From Desulfobacteraceae bacterium (GTDB lineage: Bacteria > Desulfobacterota > Desulfobacteria > Desulfobacterales > Desulfosalsimonadaceae): 37,007 nt of DNA. Shown piece after piece: positions 10,568-18,417 of this stretch (position 1 is the first letter of the stretch; the number at the start of each line of letters is the position of its first letter). The DNA is taken from positions 1 to 37,007 of the forward strand of contig JAABUA010000031.1 of the NCBI GenBank assembly GCA_011389515.1, written 5' to 3'. The translations under genes were made by a program, and so were the position numbers. The notes below the pieces were generated by a model. The model saw nothing but the letters and a program-made list of their open reading frames with translations. It was not told the DNA's origin and made no database searches.

Positions 10568-10628
10568 AACCGATCTAAAAAGTATCTTTCGGCCCAATAC
10601 CTTTGTTGGCGTCTTATTTCAAATCAAC
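10568..10628. repeat. 61-bp dispersed repeat, copy 1 (between nqrE and nqrF)
   Basis: This 61-bp block matches 31352-31412 in the same orientation at 56 of 61 positions without gaps, and the flanking sequence on both sides is unrelated. A 17-bp core (ATCTTTCGGCCCAATA) and the last ~25 bp are nearly identical between copies. It contains a short CCAA-N9-TTGG inverted repeat. It lies inside the nqr operon, so it is transcribed. Confidence 0.8.
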
Positions 10629-10650
10629 CGCCATTCTCTTCACCGCTTTG

Positions 10651-11259
10651 CTACAATGAAATGCCTGAAAAAAGCATAAATCCCATGGCCATGAGACCGG
10701 TGACGATCATGGTGATGGCAAAACCGTCAAGGCCGTAAGGGAGATCTGCATACCGCATCTTGATGCGTGCTGCCGCCATTGCCACAATGGCAAGCATCCA
10801 TCCCACCCCGGCACCGAAACCGAATACGACCGATTCGATAAACGTGTATTCCCTCTCCACCATGAACAGGGATCCCCCGAGTATCGCGCAGTTGACCGCG
10901 ATCAGGGGGAGAAAAATGCCCAGCCCCGAGTAAAGAGAAGCGGAAAAGCGGTCGATGAGCATCTCGATGGCCTGGACCATGGCGGCAATCACGGAAATAA
11001 AGACAATGAGCCGGAGAAAACCCAGGTTCATATCCTCCAGGCCTGCCCACGCGAGCGCCCCCGGGGCCAGCAGGTAGTGAAAAATAAGCCAGTTTACGGG
11101 TGTGGTGACGGTTAGGACGAAAACGACGGCAAAGCCCAGTCCAATGGCCGTGTTGAGATTCTTGGATATGGCCACGAACGAGCACATGCCCAGAAAATAG
11201 GCAAGCAGGATGTTGCCTGCAAATACCGAATTTAGAAAGAGGCTGACAAGTTCAACCAT
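10651..11259 (-). CDS. nqrE: Na+-translocating NADH:quinone oxidoreductase subunit E
   Basis: NqrE is a six-helix membrane subunit that, with NqrD, forms the Na+ path and shares an intramembrane iron-sulfur centre. The 202-residue length is typical. The cysteines expected to ligate that centre are present: C26 in LGMCSF and C124 in VNCAILGG. The whole sequence is hydrophobic with short loops, and the conserved stretch [13 protein letters not shown] precedes C124. The ATG at 11259 is preceded by an AGGAACC-type site, and the same heptamer occurs again 17 bp further upstream. nqrD ends 69 bp upstream on the same strand. RnfA is the closest alternative family, but the operon contains the full Nqr set including NqrF. 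Confidence 0.95.
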   Translation of the reverse strand: MVELVSLFLNSVFAGNILLAYFLGMCSFVAISKNLNTAIGLGFAVVFVLTVTTPVNWLIFHYLLAPGALAWAGLEDMNLGFLRLIVFISVIAAMVQAIEMLIDRFSASLYSGLGIFLPLIAVNCAILGGSLFMVEREYTFIESVVFGFGAGVGWMLAIVAMAAARIKMRYADLPYGLDGFAITMIVTGLMAMGFMLFSGISL

Positions 11260-11328
11260 AAACGGTTCCTGTTATGATAGGTTCCTCTGGTTTATTGCAA
11301 CGGACATGCGTATCCACTGTGCTTCGAT

Positions 11329-11961
11329 TTACTGGTCTTTTCCGTCCACTCCGGTCAGATACTTCTGAAGCCATGCCATAAGCCCGATAATGATAAAAGC
11401 CGCCGGGGCCAGAAGCATGAATCCCATGTTTTCGTATCCCGCGTCATAGAAAGACGCGGGTATGACATCAACGCCGAACACTTTCCCCGACCCGAAAAGC
11501 TCCCGCAGAAATGCCACCGATAGGAGAACCGATCCGTAGCCGGCGCCATTGCCAAGCCCGTCCATTACGGCCAGGTGCGGCGGATTTGACATGGCAAACC
11601 CTTCCGTGCGTCCCAAAATAATGCAGTTGGTGATGATCAGTCCCACAAAAACCGACAGCAGCCGGCTGATTTCGAAGTAATAGGCCCGTAAAAATTCATC
11701 GGTCAGTATGACCAGTGAGGCGATAACTCCCAGCTCGACAATGATCCGGATATTGCCGGGGATAATTTTCCGCATAAGGGAAATGATCAGGCTTGACCCT
11801 GTAATGACGAAAATCAAGGCAAGGGTCATGACGAAAGCGGTTTTCAGCTGGATGGTAACCGCAAGCGCAGAGCAGATGCCAAGCATCTGCATATTGATGG
11901 GGTTGTTGCTCCATGCAGGTGCGGCAAAGGCTTTAAATGTCTTTGTGCGTGTCAGTTTCAT
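11329..11961 (-). CDS. nqrD: Na+-translocating NADH:quinone oxidoreductase subunit D
   Basis: NqrD is the inverted-topology partner of NqrE in the membrane part of the Na+ pump. The protein has 210 residues. A short N-terminal cytoplasmic segment is followed by six hydrophobic stretches. The cysteines for the shared iron-sulfur centre are C30 (LGICSALAV) and C113 (TNCIILGRTEGFA). The GNGAGYGSVLL segment near residue 135 is also typical of the family. nqrC ends 30 bp upstream, so the two are almost certainly co-transcribed. RnfE is the related alternative and is excluded by the neighbouring genes. Confidence 0.95.
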   Translation of the reverse strand: MKLTRTKTFKAFAAPAWSNNPINMQMLGICSALAVTIQLKTAFVMTLALIFVITGSSLIISLMRKIIPGNIRIIVELGVIASLVILTDEFLRAYYFEISRLLSVFVGLIITNCIILGRTEGFAMSNPPHLAVMDGLGNGAGYGSVLLSVAFLRELFGSGKVFGVDVIPASFYDAGYENMGFMLLAPAAFIIIGLMAWLQKYLTGVDGKDQ

Positions 11962-11991
11962 ACCTGGAAACTCCCCTTCGTCCGTATCGAT

Positions 11992-12705
11992 TTATTCGCC
12001 GGGCATTTCGACCCGGTTGTCCCGGAATCGTATGGAAACGGGTTCATATTTGGAAAGAATCTGTTTGAGCCCCTCGGAAAGGTACTTGCCGGTCAGGGTC
12101 GCTCCGCTGATGCCATCCACGTAATGGGGTTTGTCCTCCTCGGGCACTTGTCGCTCCACTTCCCCCCGGGCGACCCGCACCGATACGAAGGTACCGTTTT
12201 TGTCCACAATTTTTTTCCCTTCGAAATTTTCCTGGAACCACTGGCGCTCGATTTCACCGCCGAGTCCGGGCGTTTCAGAATGGCGGGTGATGGTAAATCC
12301 CTTCACGGTGGATCCGTCCTTGTCGATGGCCAGGTAGCCGCTGATCATTCCCCATACGCCCTGGGTGTCGATGGGGACGATATATGCATTGATGGCGTCG
12401 TTTTCAAGGTAGAGGTATATGGGGAGCACCGGTTCTTCGCTGATTTTGTCGTCTTCCACGATGGCGCCGGTTTGCCCAACCCCGAAAAGTTCGATTTTTT
12501 TGTCGTAGATGGTCATAATTTCCTCGCGAGTGTAGCTTTTATCCCGCGACACAAGGTTCACCGCCAACAGGACGTTTTTCTTGCGGTTGAGTTCCAGGTT
12601 CCTCTGCTGCAGGGGCTGGAGAGCCGTTGCCGCCGTCGTCAGCAGGGTGCCCAGCACGATACACATGCATACGGCAAAAACGATGGATTTTGCCATATCA
12701 GACAT
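11992..12705 (-). CDS. nqrC: Na+-translocating NADH:quinone oxidoreductase subunit C (covalent FMN protein)
   Basis: NqrC is a single-anchor periplasmic subunit that carries FMN covalently on a threonine. The 237-residue product has one membrane segment (about 6-28) and the flavinylation motif DGISGATLT, with T203 as the expected attachment residue. ETPGLGGEI (144-152) is also characteristic. The ATG at 12705 was chosen over an in-frame ATG 13 codons earlier because AGGAGG (12713-12718, minus strand) lies 7 nt before it and the anchor then starts normally. With this start the gene overlaps the end of nqrB by 8 bp, suggesting translational coupling. FMN attachment needs an ApbE flavin transferase, and none is encoded in the window. 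Confidence 0.95.
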   Translation of the reverse strand: MSDMAKSIVFAVCMCIVLGTLLTTAATALQPLQQRNLELNRKKNVLLAVNLVSRDKSYTREEIMTIYDKKIELFGVGQTGAIVEDDKISEEPVLPIYLYLENDAINAYIVPIDTQGVWGMISGYLAIDKDGSTVKGFTITRHSETPGLGGEIERQWFQENFEGKKIVDKNGTFVSVRVARGEVERQVPEEDKPHYVDGISGATLTGKYLSEGLKQILSKYEPVSIRFRDNRVEMPGE

Positions 12706-13894
12706 TGGGAATCCTCCTTCGGATACGCAACCGCATTTCCGCATATTCCATTAAGGGTGAAAAGATGTTCATAAAAAGAATCGCGAGCATCACCCCCTCC
12801 GGGAATGCCGGGTTCACCACCCGTATCAGGACGGCGACCGCCCCGATCAGAAAGCCATACAGCCATTTGGATTTATCGGTGCCGGGCGCAGTGACCGGGT
12901 CCGTTGCCATGTAGACGATGCCGAAGGCGAAGCCGCCGGTTACCAGGTGATAGACAGGATTTACCGAGAACCATGCCGGGAGATCAGGCGTGGCAAAAAA
13001 ATTGAAAAGCATGCCGGTTGCCAGCGCTCCGATGACGCCCCCGGCCATTATGCGGTAGCTCCCGATTCCCGTTGCAATGAGTACTAATGCGCCTATAAGG
13101 ATGCATAGCGAGGACGTTTCCCCTATGCTCCCGATGTGGTTCCCGAAAAAAAGGGTTTGAAAGGTATAGCCGTTGTCAGCGAAAACAGCCTCGATGCGTG
13201 CTTTTGGGTCTGCCAGCGCGGCAACTGCCAGCGGGGTCGCCCCGGTCACTGCATCCACGGCATTGCCGGCCGTTTCCCTCACCGCGATCCAGACCCGCTC
13301 ACCGCTCATCTGCACGGGATATGCGAAAAAGATGAACGCGCGGGCGGTCAGTGCCGGATTGAAAAGGTTGCGGCCGGTTCCGCCGAATACTTCCTTGCCG
13401 ATAACCACCCCGAAGGTTATGCCTGCGGCCACTTGCCAGAGCGGTATCGTGGGGGGAAGCGTCAGGGGGAACAAAAGCCCGGTGACCAAAAAACCCTCGC
13501 TGATGGGATGCCGCCGGATGGCGGCAAAAAGCCCTTCCCAGAAAAGTCCGACCCCGTAAGAGACAACCACGATGGGCATTACGATGATGAGCCCTTCGCC
13601 AAAGACCGACAGGAAATCGGTGCTTAATCCGGATGCATTTCTTGCATGGAAGCCCGTGTTGAATATGCCGAAGAAAAAAGGCGGCATGAGTGCTGCCAGC
13701 ACGATACTCATGTAGCGCTTTAAATCGAGGCTGTCCCGGATAAAGGGTTTTTTCTCTACGGGTATGGCCGGGTAAAGGAAAAAGGTTTCCGTGGCCTCGA
13801 AAAATGGCTTCAGCCGTTCCATTCGCCGCCCTTTTTCAAAATACGGGCGGGACCGGTCAAACAGTTTGCGGAGTGGCTTTTCGATTCGCCCCAT
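12698..13894 (-). CDS. nqrB: Na+-translocating NADH:quinone oxidoreductase subunit B (covalent FMN, membrane)
   Basis: NqrB is the large membrane subunit that binds covalent FMN and riboflavin and takes part in quinone reduction and Na+ movement. The 398-residue length fits the family. The flavinylation motif DAVTGATPL is present, with T220 as the likely FMN-bearing residue. Other conserved stretches are KEVFGGTGRNLFNPALTARAF (166-186 region) and YMATDPVTAPGT. About ten hydrophobic segments are visible. It starts 3 bp after the nqrA stop and overlaps nqrC by 8 bp, so these three genes are tightly coupled. RnfD is the paralogous alternative but normally accompanies a different gene set. Confidence 0.96.
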   Translation of the reverse strand: MGRIEKPLRKLFDRSRPYFEKGRRMERLKPFFEATETFFLYPAIPVEKKPFIRDSLDLKRYMSIVLAALMPPFFFGIFNTGFHARNASGLSTDFLSVFGEGLIIVMPIVVVSYGVGLFWEGLFAAIRRHPISEGFLVTGLLFPLTLPPTIPLWQVAAGITFGVVIGKEVFGGTGRNLFNPALTARAFIFFAYPVQMSGERVWIAVRETAGNAVDAVTGATPLAVAALADPKARIEAVFADNGYTFQTLFFGNHIGSIGETSSLCILIGALVLIATGIGSYRIMAGGVIGALATGMLFNFFATPDLPAWFSVNPVYHLVTGGFAFGIVYMATDPVTAPGTDKSKWLYGFLIGAVAVLIRVVNPAFPEGVMLAILFMNIFSPLMEYAEMRLRIRRRIPNV

Positions 13895-13897
13895 AGG

Positions 13898-15265
13898 TCA
13901 GATCCGATCCTGATAATAATCTTGCCGGGTTGTTTTCAGGGTTTCCGCCAGTTCAATTTTTGCGGGGCATACGTAGGAACAAAGCCCGCATTCCACGCAG
14001 TCGAGCAGGCCGTGCATGAGCGCTTCCTCAATTTCTCCGGCATAAATGCACTTGTAGGTGAACTGCACCATAATGTCGACCGGGCAGACCTGCTCGCATT
14101 TGCCGCAGTTGATGCAGGCGCGCTCCTCGCCCCTCAAGTCGGCTTTGGCCGTAAAATGTTTTTTGTGCAGGGCGTACAGAAAGGCCCGAGATGCGGTCGG
14201 TTTGAAAAGTCCGGGCCGTAGAAAGCCAAAAAGTTCCGGATCTGCCGCCTCTTCGATAAGGGTGAGCGCTGTTTCGTAAAAACCCATGTACCCGTCCGGA
14301 TCGGTGGTATAGCCCTGGAAGATTCCTCCTGCGATCCATCGGAGGTTTGAGGCGGTTTCCGGGTTGGGCAGCAGAGATGAAAGGGGAGCGCCGAGACGGG
14401 TGTCTACACACCTGCTGGCTGCTGTATTTCCGCCCCCATTGCCGTTGCCGGAAGCGGACACGGCGATGATCCGGGATGTCGGGTACCGGCCGGTCTTCAA
14501 GCCTTCGGCCAGGAGGAGTACATCCTGCCCTTTCGTAAACCACGCCAGGTTTTCATCGGGCGATTTTTTCGTATGATAAAGGAGCACGCCCGGATCCTCT
14601 GCCGGATAGATGGCGGGTGCCCGGTGGGTGACAAGGGGGGCGATTTCCCCGCTTCTTACCGGTGCCCCTTCGGTTTCGCATACATAAACCGGGTGGCAAA
14701 GCTTCTCAAGAATCCGGATGCCGAAAAGAAAAAGGGCTTCCTTGTCTTTGAGATAAAGGTGCGACGGCACATGAAAGGGGTCTGCCGAATCGAGGCTGAC
14801 CCACAGTGATGACGGTTTTTCGTCCGGGGATGCGATCCCCCGGTATGGCAGACTGCGGATGAGCGGCCACAGCCCTCGGTCCATCAATGTTTCAATAAGG
14901 CTGTCCCGATCCAGATTTTTGAGTCCCTTTTCATCGATGGGATCAAAGGATTCGTGCGCTTCGGTTTTGCCGGTTTTAATCACAATGCGCGTTATGGCCC
15001 TGCGGTGTCCGTACCCGATCTCTGCAACGGTTCCGCCGCCGGGCGACAGAAAGCGCAGTTTCGGATTTCCCTTGTCCTCGAAAAGAGGGGTGCCGATGGT
15101 AACGGCATCCCCTTTTTTGACCAGAAGGCGAGGCTTGATAAACGGGATCCTGTCCGGCATGGCTGCCACAGTTGTTATCGCCGGTCCTTTTTCGACCGCA
15201 TGGGACGGGCCGCCGGCAACGTGGATGCCGATCTTTTTTTTTATCGAAACATTTTTCATTTGCAT
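13898..15265 (-). CDS. nqrA: Na+-translocating NADH:quinone oxidoreductase subunit A with two RnfC-like [4Fe-4S] motifs
   Basis: NqrA is the peripheral cytoplasmic subunit that helps form the quinone site. The 455-residue protein follows NqrA along its length: the biotinyl-like N-terminus (IHVAGGPS, FEDKGNPKLRFLSPGGGTV), LDRDSLIETLMDRGLWPLIR, and ELFGFLRPGLFKPTASRAFL. Its C-terminus is unusual. It has two complete ferredoxin motifs, C384-C387-C390-C394P and C423-C426-C429-C433P. In classical Vibrio NqrA, as I recall the sequence, only a remnant of the second (CTFVCPGK) survives. This layout is that of RnfC. The N-terminal region still resembles NqrA, and nqrF rather than rnfB/rnfG completes the operon. 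The ATG at 15265 has GGAACGGAT upstream; an ATG two codons later is possible. It is the first gene of the operon. Confidence 0.92.
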   Translation of the reverse strand: MQMKNVSIKKKIGIHVAGGPSHAVEKGPAITTVAAMPDRIPFIKPRLLVKKGDAVTIGTPLFEDKGNPKLRFLSPGGGTVAEIGYGHRRAITRIVIKTGKTEAHESFDPIDEKGLKNLDRDSLIETLMDRGLWPLIRSLPYRGIASPDEKPSSLWVSLDSADPFHVPSHLYLKDKEALFLFGIRILEKLCHPVYVCETEGAPVRSGEIAPLVTHRAPAIYPAEDPGVLLYHTKKSPDENLAWFTKGQDVLLLAEGLKTGRYPTSRIIAVSASGNGNGGGNTAASRCVDTRLGAPLSSLLPNPETASNLRWIAGGIFQGYTTDPDGYMGFYETALTLIEEAADPELFGFLRPGLFKPTASRAFLYALHKKHFTAKADLRGEERACINCGKCEQVCPVDIMVQFTYKCIYAGEIEEALMHGLLDCVECGLCSYVCPAKIELAETLKTTRQDYYQDRI

Positions 15266-15292
15266 ATCCGTTCCATAGGCTCCTGCACCTCA

Positions 15293-15321
15293 ATTATAGT
15301 ACCGGTTCAAATGGGTTGCAA
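15293..15321 (-). promoter_or_regulatory. Predicted sigma-70 promoter of the nqrABCDEF operon
   Basis: On the minus strand, TTGCAA (15316-15321) and a perfect TATAAT (15293-15298) are separated by 17 bp and end 27 bp before the nqrA start codon. The site lies in the 112-bp divergent gap between nqrA and the metallophosphoesterase. Confidence 0.75.
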
Positions 15322-15377
15322 GCGGTCGGTGTTTCTGAAATAATGCAAACAATTATGAACTGCGTCAAGGAATTATT

Positions 15378-16025
15378 ATGCGTATTTATGCCGTCGCCGA
15401 TATTCATGCAAAGCCCTCGCGGATCGAACGTGTGCGCGCAGGGGTAAAAGAACATGCCCCGGACGTCCTGGTGGTAGCGGGGGATATCTGCAGTTATGTC
15501 CGGCCCCGTGATGTTTATTCCCATTTGAACGATATGGGCATCCCCGTTCTGACGGTTCGGGGCAACTCCGACCGTCTTTGGCATGAACGATGCCTTCACC
15601 GGTATGAAAATGTCACGTCGCTTCACATGAGAGAAGTCATCATAGGGGGTTTTGCTTTTTCAGGCATATCCGGCTCCGTGCCGGTTCCCTTCAGGACCCG
15701 GGTCGCCTTTCGTGAAAAAGCGCTGTTTGAAAAAGCGGCAAGCACCATAAGCGCCGAGACCATTCTGGTGGTGCATCCGCCCCCATACGGAGCGCTCGAC
15801 CGGGTGCTCGGCCGTATCAGCGCCGGCTCCAAAGGCGTGGCAGGCCTCGTTGCCGCCTGTGCGCCGCGGTTGTTGTTATGCGGTCATATTCATGAAGATG
15901 CGGGTATTGAAAATATCGGAGACACCCTCGTGGTAAACTGCTCCATGGCCGATTCCGCAAACGGAGCAGTGATCGATTTTGACCGTGAAGGCGGAAAAAC
16001 CCGGCCGATCGCCAAAATGGTCTGA
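15378..16025 (+). CDS. Calcineurin-like metallophosphoesterase
   Basis: This 215-residue protein has all the metal-binding signatures of the calcineurin-like phosphoesterase superfamily: D8-x-H10 (ADIHA), GD (G35-D36), GNSD (62-65, usually GNHD), H133 in VVHPPPYG, and GHIH (169-172). It should be a soluble dinuclear-metal phosphodiesterase or phosphatase. The substrate cannot be read from the sequence. AAGG (15367-15370) lies 7 nt before the ATG. It is divergent from nqrA and ends 3 bp from the convergent nadB stop. The serine replacing histidine in GNHD is seen in other members and need not abolish activity. Confidence 0.88.
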   Translation: MRIYAVADIHAKPSRIERVRAGVKEHAPDVLVVAGDICSYVRPRDVYSHLNDMGIPVLTVRGNSDRLWHERCLHRYENVTSLHMREVIIGGFAFSGISGSVPVPFRTRVAFREKALFEKAASTISAETILVVHPPPYGALDRVLGRISAGSKGVAGLVAACAPRLLLCGHIHEDAGIENIGDTLVVNCSMADSANGAVIDFDREGGKTRPIAKMV

Positions 16026-16028
16026 ACG

Positions 16029-17660
16029 TCAACCCACGAACGGCCGGCGCAATACCGTGTCTTTTTTCCAGCGGTCCCGTTTTTCCGGATATGCGATGTT
16101 GAAGTGCAGTCCCCGGCTTTCCTTGCGGTGCCTGGCGCTGCGGATGATCAGTTCGGCGACGATGGCAATGTTCCGGAGTTCAACCAGGTCCTGTGTCACC
16201 TTGAAATTCCAGTAATATTCCTGGATTTCCTCATGGATGATATCGATGCGGCGCTGTGCCCGTGCCAGTCGTTTGTCGGAACGCACAATCCCCACGTAGT
16301 TCCACATCAGCCGGCGGATTTCATCCCACGTGTGTGAGATGACAATGGCCTCATCGCTGTCGCTGGTACCCATATCATCCCATGGAGGGGTTTCCGGGAT
16401 TTCCTCTGCCGTGGATTCGGTATCTGCGCTTTCGATTTGCTCTATAGATTTGCCTGCGGCCTGGTGCGCATAGACCAAGGCTTCCAGAAGGGAGTTGCTG
16501 GCCAGGCGGTTGGCGCCGTGAAGGCCGGTACACGCGGTTTCGCCAATGGCAAACAGATTTTTTATGTTGGTCTGTCCGAAGATGTCCGTCACGACGCCGC
16601 CGCACATGTAATGGGCCGCGGGAACCACCGGCAGGGCTTCTTTGGTCATGTCGAAGCCGAACGCGAGGCTTCTGCCGTATAGGTGCGGGAAGCGGGATTT
16701 TATAAAATCCGCGTCTTTGTGTGTGATATCGAGAAAAACCGAGTCGTCTCCGCTTTTTTTCATTTCCAGGTCGATGGCGCGGGCGACCACATCGCGGCAG
16801 GCCAAATCCTTTAAGGGGCTGTAGTCCGCCATGAAGGCGCGTCCCCGGGCATCCCGCAGAACACCGCCTTCCCCCCGGACCGTCTCGGACAGGAGAAAAT
16901 TTTTCGCTTTTGGGTGAAAGAGGCACGTGGGATGAAACTGCACGAATTCGAGATTGGCCACGGGCGTCCCGGCCCGGTAGGCCATGGCGATGCCGTCACC
17001 GGTGGCAACGTCCGGATTGCTGGTATACGCATACACCTTGCCGGAACCGCCGGTGGACAGGATGGTGCTCCGGGCCAGAAAGGTATGGATATCGCCGGAG
17101 TTTCGATCCAGAACGTACGCGCCGTAGCAGTAATCCTCGTGGGTCGTGATGATCAGTCCGCGCTTCAGGCGTGTTGAACGGGTGATCATGTCGATGGCGA
17201 TGTGGTCCTCGAAAACATGGATGTTTTTGTTCTGCAGCACCCGGTTTACAAGGGATTCCTCCACGGCCTGCCCGGTCAGATCCTTTGCATGCACGATCCG
17301 GTTGTGGGAATGGCCTCCTTCTCTTCCCAGGGAAAGTGCTTCATCGCCGCTGTTTCGGCTGAAGTCGACACCGATTTCGATCAGCTCACGGATTCGTTCC
17401 GGGGCCGATTTGACCACCATTTCAACCACGCCGGGGTTGCAGATGCCGTCTCCGGCGGCAAGGGTGTCCTGTATGTGCAGCGAAAACGAGTCCGCGGCGT
17501 CCAGGACGGCCGCGATCCCCCCCTGGGCGCGCATGGTGTTGCTTTCCATGATCTTTTTTTTTGTTACAACTGCGACACTGCCGTGGGCCGCAACTTTCAG
17601 TGCAAAACTCAAGCCCGCAATACCGCTTCCAATGACCAGAAAATCGTGTCTGTGTTCCAT
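16029..17660 (-). CDS. nadB: L-aspartate oxidase
   Basis: NadB oxidises L-aspartate to iminoaspartate, the first step of de novo NAD synthesis. In anaerobes it uses fumarate or another acceptor instead of oxygen. The 543-residue protein has the FAD motif VIGSGIAGLS (9-18), the flavoprotein motif SNTMRAQGGIAA (40-51) and the active-site stretch LGREGGHSHNRIVHAKD. AAHYMCGGVVTD and GANRLASNSLLEALVYAHQA are also present. The C-terminal helical domain is complete. Succinate dehydrogenase flavoprotein is the related alternative, but the 540-residue length, the EGGHSHNRI motif and the absence of sdhB/sdhC neighbours favour NadB. It lies 27 bp after the SH3-protein gene on the same strand. nadA and nadC are not in the window. 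Confidence 0.95.
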   Translation of the reverse strand: MEHRHDFLVIGSGIAGLSFALKVAAHGSVAVVTKKKIMESNTMRAQGGIAAVLDAADSFSLHIQDTLAAGDGICNPGVVEMVVKSAPERIRELIEIGVDFSRNSGDEALSLGREGGHSHNRIVHAKDLTGQAVEESLVNRVLQNKNIHVFEDHIAIDMITRSTRLKRGLIITTHEDYCYGAYVLDRNSGDIHTFLARSTILSTGGSGKVYAYTSNPDVATGDGIAMAYRAGTPVANLEFVQFHPTCLFHPKAKNFLLSETVRGEGGVLRDARGRAFMADYSPLKDLACRDVVARAIDLEMKKSGDDSVFLDITHKDADFIKSRFPHLYGRSLAFGFDMTKEALPVVPAAHYMCGGVVTDIFGQTNIKNLFAIGETACTGLHGANRLASNSLLEALVYAHQAAGKSIEQIESADTESTAEEIPETPPWDDMGTSDSDEAIVISHTWDEIRRLMWNYVGIVRSDKRLARAQRRIDIIHEEIQEYYWNFKVTQDLVELRNIAIVAELIIRSARHRKESRGLHFNIAYPEKRDRWKKDTVLRRPFVG

Positions 17661-17687
17661 GTATTTGTCGCTTTTTTGAGATCGGTT

Positions 17688-18332
17688 CTACCGAAGACCC
17701 GGGCGTTTCTTTTTCGACCGTGTTCCCAGCAGTATCCCTGCGAGCAGGACACCGGCACCAGCAAGAAACCATTTTATCGCCGCGGAAAGAAACTCTTCTG
17801 TCATTCTGCTTTCAAGATGTTCTATGCGATTTCTTTTTTCTTCGAGCCTGGCCAAAAGAGCATCGTGTTCTTCCTTAATTGTCAAAAATTCAGCGGACGC
17901 CTCCTTCAGGTGCTCATAGTTTGAAACCGCTTCTTCAAACTGTCTTTTCGTTTCTTCCAGCTGCCGGGCAATTTCCTGGTTCATAATAAGCAGGCGTTCG
18001 TTTTCGGCCTTGAGGGACTCATTTTCCACCGCAAGGGGTTCAAGCCTGGCGGTGAGCTCCTGCAAAGAATCCCTGGCTGCGGGATTGCGCTGTAAATACT
18101 GGTTGGAGACCCAGCCTTCAGGGCCGCCGGGGAGCTGCACTTTGGACCATTCGCTGCCCCTTTCGATCAACTCGACCTGCTGGCCGGAGGGGAGCATTCG
18201 AAGGATACGGTAATTGGTTCCGGCGCCGGCCCGAAGAGTGATTTCAAAGCGGTCGGTAATATAAAGGGTTTCGGCATATGCCTGCCCCGTGCAAATAGCA
18301 ATTAAAACAAGCATAAGGACTGTTTTTTTCAT
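17688..18332 (-). CDS. SH3-domain, coiled-coil, membrane-anchored protein (TIGR04211-like)
   Basis: This 214-residue envelope protein has a signal peptide (1-20, ending GQAYA), a bacterial SH3 domain (about 21-85, with LRAGAGTNYRILRMLPSGQQVELIE and EGWVSNQYL), and a long charged coiled coil (about 95-180). A hydrophobic segment (about 187-203) and a basic tail (RSKKKRPGLR) end the protein. This order matches the family known as SH3 domain protein TIGR04211, whose role is unclear. The ATG at 18332 was preferred over a GTG three codons earlier, because GGAG sits 10 nt before it and the signal peptide then begins MKK. It lies between recD2 and nadB in a same-strand run. Periplasmic location is inferred from the signal peptide and the C-terminal anchor. 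Confidence 0.82.
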   Translation of the reverse strand: MKKTVLMLVLIAICTGQAYAETLYITDRFEITLRAGAGTNYRILRMLPSGQQVELIERGSEWSKVQLPGGPEGWVSNQYLQRNPAARDSLQELTARLEPLAVENESLKAENERLLIMNQEIARQLEETKRQFEEAVSNYEHLKEASAEFLTIKEEHDALLARLEEKRNRIEHLESRMTEEFLSAAIKWFLAGAGVLLAGILLGTRSKKKRPGLR

Positions 18333-18417
18333 TTTTATCACGCTCCACGATGATCAGAGTGATTGCCGGTACTTATCGGATTGTATGCAATATGGCAAAA
18401 ATATCATTTTATTTCAA

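Noticed and set aside
12124..12774. A 216-codon open frame on the plus strand opposite nqrC
   Set aside because: nqrC has its flavinylation motif and operon position; the opposing frame has no supporting feature.
13898..15265. RnfC instead of NqrA
   Set aside because: The N-terminal two thirds follow NqrA, and the operon contains nqrB, nqrC and nqrF and no rnfB or rnfG.
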